NCBI GenBank assembly: GCA_019359545.1
Contig: JAHHHB010000074.1
Span: 1-35,578 of the forward strand
Source: Desmonostoc geniculatum HA4340-LM1
GTDB lineage: Bacteria > Cyanobacteriota > Cyanobacteriia > Cyanobacteriales > Nostocaceae
Length of the DNA: 35,578 nucleotides
Reading direction: 5' to 3'
Part shown: piece by piece, positions 33,303 through 35,578 of the stretch
How the letters are laid out: each line of letters starts with the position of its first letter
How positions within the stretch are numbered: position 1 is the stretch's first letter
The notes under the pieces: generated by a model
Told to the model about the DNA's origin: nothing
The model's input: only the letters and a program-made list of their open reading frames with translations
Database searches by the model: none
Position numbers and translations under genes: made by a program

Positions 33303-34373
33303 ATGACTTCATCTGCGTCGTTTGACACATTAGAGTCTTTACAGGCGGATATCGCTGAATTGATCGTTCGTCTACCAACATTAAAAAATCGGCAACTTAT
33401 TCAGCAAGCACTTTCTACTATTGTTCGCCTCGCTGATACCGAAATTGAGCGTCTTGATTGGAAAATCTTGTCGGCTGCGCTAGCAGATATGGAGCGAGGT
33501 TTCCAGCTATTTTATGATTACCGACATGTTCGTAAAGTCACCATTTTTGGTTCTGCTCGTCTGGCAACAGATACAGCAGAATACCAAATGGCGCTGGAGT
33601 TTGCTCGCTGTGTAACTAAATTAGGATTTATGGTGATGACCGGCGGCGGTGGTGGAATTATGCAAGCCGGTCACGAAGGTGCTGGACGAGAAAATTCTTT
33701 TGGGTTAAATATTCAGTTACCCTTTGAACAGGAAGCCAACCCCTTTATAGATGGCGACCCCAAGCTAATTCACTTCAAATATTTCTTCACCCGCAAGCTG
33801 TTTCTCCTCAAAGAAAGTGATGCTGTGGCTTTGTTTCCTGGTGGCTTTGGCACCCAAGATGAAGCTTTTGAATGTATGACTTTAAGCCAAACTGGTAAAT
33901 TTGGCCCGGTACCTTTAGTTTTAATTGACCACCCTGGTGGTGATTATTGGCGCTCTTGGAGCGAATATATTGATAAGCAATTAGTTCATAAAGGTCTTGT
34001 CAGTCCTGATGACCCCAGCCTTTACACGGTGACAGATAACTTGGATGTGGCTTGCGATGCCATCACCCGTTTTTACCAGGTTTATCATTCTAGCCGTTAT
34101 GTAGGGGATCAATTAGTCATCCGTCTGAAGACAGATTTATCAAATACCCAAGTTGAGCAACTCAATGCTGATTTCAGCGACATTATTATTCAAGGAAGGA
34201 TTGAAAAAAGTCAGGCATTACCCCAAGAAGCCCAAGATGAAACTGTTGAACTACCCCGCTTAATTTTTTACTTCAATCAACGTGATTTGGGGCGTTTATA
34301 TCAGATGATTGCAGTAATTAACCAGATGGGTATTCCTTCACCAGAGGATGCAGCACATCCAGAAAGAAAGTAG
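33303..34373 (+). CDS. LOG family protein (TIGR00730-type Rossmann fold)
   Basis: The 356-residue protein contains the LOG core at about 76-230: VTIFGSARL (79-87), MTGGGGGIMQAGHEGA (112-127), and the signature PGGFGTQDE (179-187). LOG enzymes release free cytokinin bases from nucleotides or act as nucleotide 5'-monophosphate phosphoribohydrolases. Here the core is flanked by a helical N-terminal extension of about 75 residues and a C-terminal extension of about 110 residues, the long form seen in cyanobacteria. A start at 33303 (MTSSASFD) lacks a clear Shine-Dalgarno sequence. The gene stands alone. Confidence 0.88.
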   Translation: MTSSASFDTLESLQADIAELIVRLPTLKNRQLIQQALSTIVRLADTEIERLDWKILSAALADMERGFQLFYDYRHVRKVTIFGSARLATDTAEYQMALEFARCVTKLGFMVMTGGGGGIMQAGHEGAGRENSFGLNIQLPFEQEANPFIDGDPKLIHFKYFFTRKLFLLKESDAVALFPGGFGTQDEAFECMTLSQTGKFGPVPLVLIDHPGGDYWRSWSEYIDKQLVHKGLVSPDDPSLYTVTDNLDVACDAITRFYQVYHSSRYVGDQLVIRLKTDLSNTQVEQLNADFSDIIIQGRIEKSQALPQEAQDETVELPRLIFYFNQRDLGRLYQMIAVINQMGIPSPEDAAHPERK

Positions 34374-34380
34374 AATTTAT

Positions 34381-34398
34381 GGGTGGATTTTTCCACCC
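34381..34398 (+). terminator. Hairpin after the LOG gene
   Basis: GGGTGGA and TCCACCC pair around TTTT directly beyond the stop codon. There is no T-run after the stem, so termination is only possible. Confidence 0.4.
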
Positions 34399-34413
34399 GC
34401 GTCCCCAATATTT

Positions 34414-34605
34414 TAGGACTTACGCATTGACAATAAACATCAAATATGTGATGGGTTAAAAACCATATTTGTCGTAGGGGCAATTCATGAATTGCCCCTA
34501 CAGGGTGGCCTAGTTGGCAATCATAAGGATAATTTAGAAAAGCCTGAAACAACCCCAAGATCGTTAATACACATCACGATAAATTTGTACAGTGCGTAAG
34601 TCCTA
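34414..34605. mobile_element. MITE-like element with TAGGACTTACGCA ends and an inner palindrome
   Basis: A perfect 13-base inverted repeat (34414-34426 with 34593-34605) bounds 192 bases. Inside, 34474-34501 is a perfect 28-base palindrome with half-site GTAGGGGCAATTCA, probably a nested repeat. The GGACTTACGCA end is shared with the element at 9576-9676, but the interiors differ. No protein is encoded. Confidence 0.75.
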
Positions 34606-34654
34606 TATTTTTGATGCCGGAAAAATAAATAAAAAGGATCGGGATTAAAAAGTA

Positions 34655-34681
34655 ATTCAGAATTCTGAATTCTGAATTCTG
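34655..34681. repeat. TTCTGAA tandem repeat
   Basis: Tandem AATTCTG units lie next to the 3' end of the minus-strand Uma2 gene, as at 22489-22519. Confidence 0.7.
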
Positions 34682-34698
34682 ACTCCTGTTTGATAAAT

Positions 34699-35313
34699 TT
34701 AGTTAGCCGCATTAAAAATCTGCTGTGCGGTTAAATTTAATTGGGGAAAGGTAGGTGATGAAATCGCGGTGTTGCTTTGAAACGGAGTCATTTGATATTC
34801 ACCATCAACTAATTCGCATACAAAAATAGTGGGTTGTTTGGGATTGCCAATGAACTTTCTTGCACCTAACGCAGCATAATCAGCAATCCAATATTCGGGA
34901 ATTCCCATTTGTTCATAATCCGCAAATTTATTGTAATAATCGTCTCGCCAGTTGGTTGAAACAACCTCAACCACCAAAGGAATCGATGCTGCAAGGCTTA
35001 CTGTTGAATGTTTTTGAAAAAGCGGTTCATTGTCGAGATTATCAAGATTTAGCAGCAACACATCTGGCGAATAAGCAGATTCAGCAGAAGGAGTTTTGAC
35101 TAATGTGGTTTTGGGAATTCCGTAGGGTAGATTAAGACGATCAAACTCCACAGTTAATTTCCGCGACAAAAACGCAACAACTTTTTCATGCGCTCCGGTT
35201 GGTTGTGGCATTTCAACAATTACTCCCTGGTGCAATTCATAACGTTTGCCATCATTGGGATACCATTCGACAAATTCACCGAAGGTGGCTAATTTGGGCA
35301 AGGCTTGGGTCAT
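34699..35313 (-). CDS. Uma2 (DUF820) family putative endonuclease
   Basis: The 204-residue protein is a close paralogue of the one at 12449-13072. It shares RYELHQGVIVEMPQPTGAHE, the metal-site Asp in SAYSPDVLLL, and VVEVVSTNWRDDY followed by ADYEQMGIPEYWI. The start has an excellent ribosome-binding site (GGAGGTAAG, about 4 bases before ATG). The N-terminus MTQALPKLATFGEFVEWYP also aligns with the paralogue. The function of the family is unknown. Confidence 0.85.
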   Translation of the reverse strand: MTQALPKLATFGEFVEWYPNDGKRYELHQGVIVEMPQPTGAHEKVVAFLSRKLTVEFDRLNLPYGIPKTTLVKTPSAESAYSPDVLLLNLDNLDNEPLFQKHSTVSLAASIPLVVEVVSTNWRDDYYNKFADYEQMGIPEYWIADYAALGARKFIGNPKQPTIFVCELVDGEYQMTPFQSNTAISSPTFPQLNLTAQQIFNAAN

Positions 35314-35467
35314 AATCTTACCTCCACATATGTTTTATTTTATCAAAATCTTCACAATTTCCGTTGGAATAATTGAATCAATGCAGAAGTATACAGGACA
35401 TTTCAGATTAATCAATTACACAATCTGAGGTCTAGTGACTAGGGCAAGAGCTTATCCCTCTTCTGTC

Positions 35468-35517
35468 ACTTTCCGGGTATTCTGAATAAAAGAATAAAAA
35501 AATAAAACCCTGAAAGG
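35468..35517. repeat. Inverted repeat before the partial transposase
   Basis: ACTTTCCGGGT (35468-35478) and ACCCTGAAAGG (35507-35517) are complementary except at one inner position and the end. It lies just upstream of the last gene and may be part of the left end of an insertion sequence. Confidence 0.45.
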
Positions 35518-35528
35518 TAAGTAGGGCA

Positions 35529-35578
35529 ATGGATGTAGAATTACAAATCTTGAAACATTTGGCAAGAGATGCTCACCC
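35529..35578 (+). CDS. Start of a probable transposase (cut by the window edge)
   Basis: Sixteen codons from ATG at 35529 read MDVELQILKHLARDAH, with GTAGGG as a weak ribosome-binding site. The sequence resembles the N-terminus of IS701/IS4-type cyanobacterial transposases, but so short a piece allows only a tentative name. Confidence 0.4.
   Translation, partial: MDVELQILKHLARDAH

Overview
This window reads as chromosome of a filamentous, probably heterocyst-forming cyanobacterium (Nostocales). The signs are many HIP1 octamers (GCGATCGC), short tandem heptamer repeats of the TTGGTCA/TTTGTCA type, G-rich GGGGAGTGGGGAG-like tracts and TCTAAAA repeats between genes, several Uma2 (DUF820) genes, pentapeptide-repeat proteins, and typical cyanobacterial families (DUF1995, DUF2808, DUF815, TMEM14, an N-acylglucosamine 2-epimerase).

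Layout. 1-678: N-terminal part of an RTX-type calcium-binding protein (minus) with a 420-base internal duplication. 1956-3786: sugar epimerase and a Uma2 protein. 3829-4088: a nested inverted-repeat element. 4122-9030: a defence-like block with a lone HsdR-N-type nuclease domain (plus), facing a BrxD-like (DUF2791) P-loop ATPase, a membrane-anchored coiled-coil TerB-C protein and a DUF815 AAA+ ATPase (minus). 9133-12214: TMEM14 protein, DMT transporter, and a sterol desaturase/short-chain dehydrogenase fusion. 12449-14984: Uma2 gene, a 21-base repeat array, and aroF (DAHP synthase) with an elaborate 5' leader. 15612-18833: zinc-ribbon membrane protein, DnaJ-pentapeptide fusion, OmpR-type response regulator, DUF2808 protein. 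18830-20985: an N-terminally truncated acyl-CoA/AMP ligase abutting the 3' end of a group II intron. 21002-24146: sensor histidine kinase and a phospholipase-D-like lipoprotein. 24363-27200: cysteine desulfurase, a VapBC-like toxin-antitoxin pair, DUF1995 protein. 27634-30648: large secreted met-zincin. 31149-34373: a 584-residue pentapeptide protein and a LOG-family protein. 34414-35578: a MITE-like element, a third Uma2 gene and the start of a transposase.

The strongest discovery candidate is upstream of aroF. A 21-codon reading frame with its own Shine-Dalgarno sequence (minus strand, 14761-14696) encodes ten aromatic residues (4 Tyr, 4 Phe, 2 Trp). Its last codons contain GGTTCCGGG, a copy of the 3' arm of the intrinsic terminator that follows it, so both compete for the same CCCGGAAC segment. 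This is the geometry of ribosome-mediated transcription attenuation responding to charged aromatic tRNAs, placed before the first enzyme of aromatic amino acid synthesis. The AroF here also lacks room for the N-terminal allosteric domain. Just upstream, a second strong terminator overlaps another long hairpin, suggesting a tandem switch.

The second area of interest is the ATPase/TerB-C/nuclease block, which resembles part of the BREX/Ter-associated defence families without the usual helicase. All family names rest on recognising sequence motifs by eye; no database search was run.
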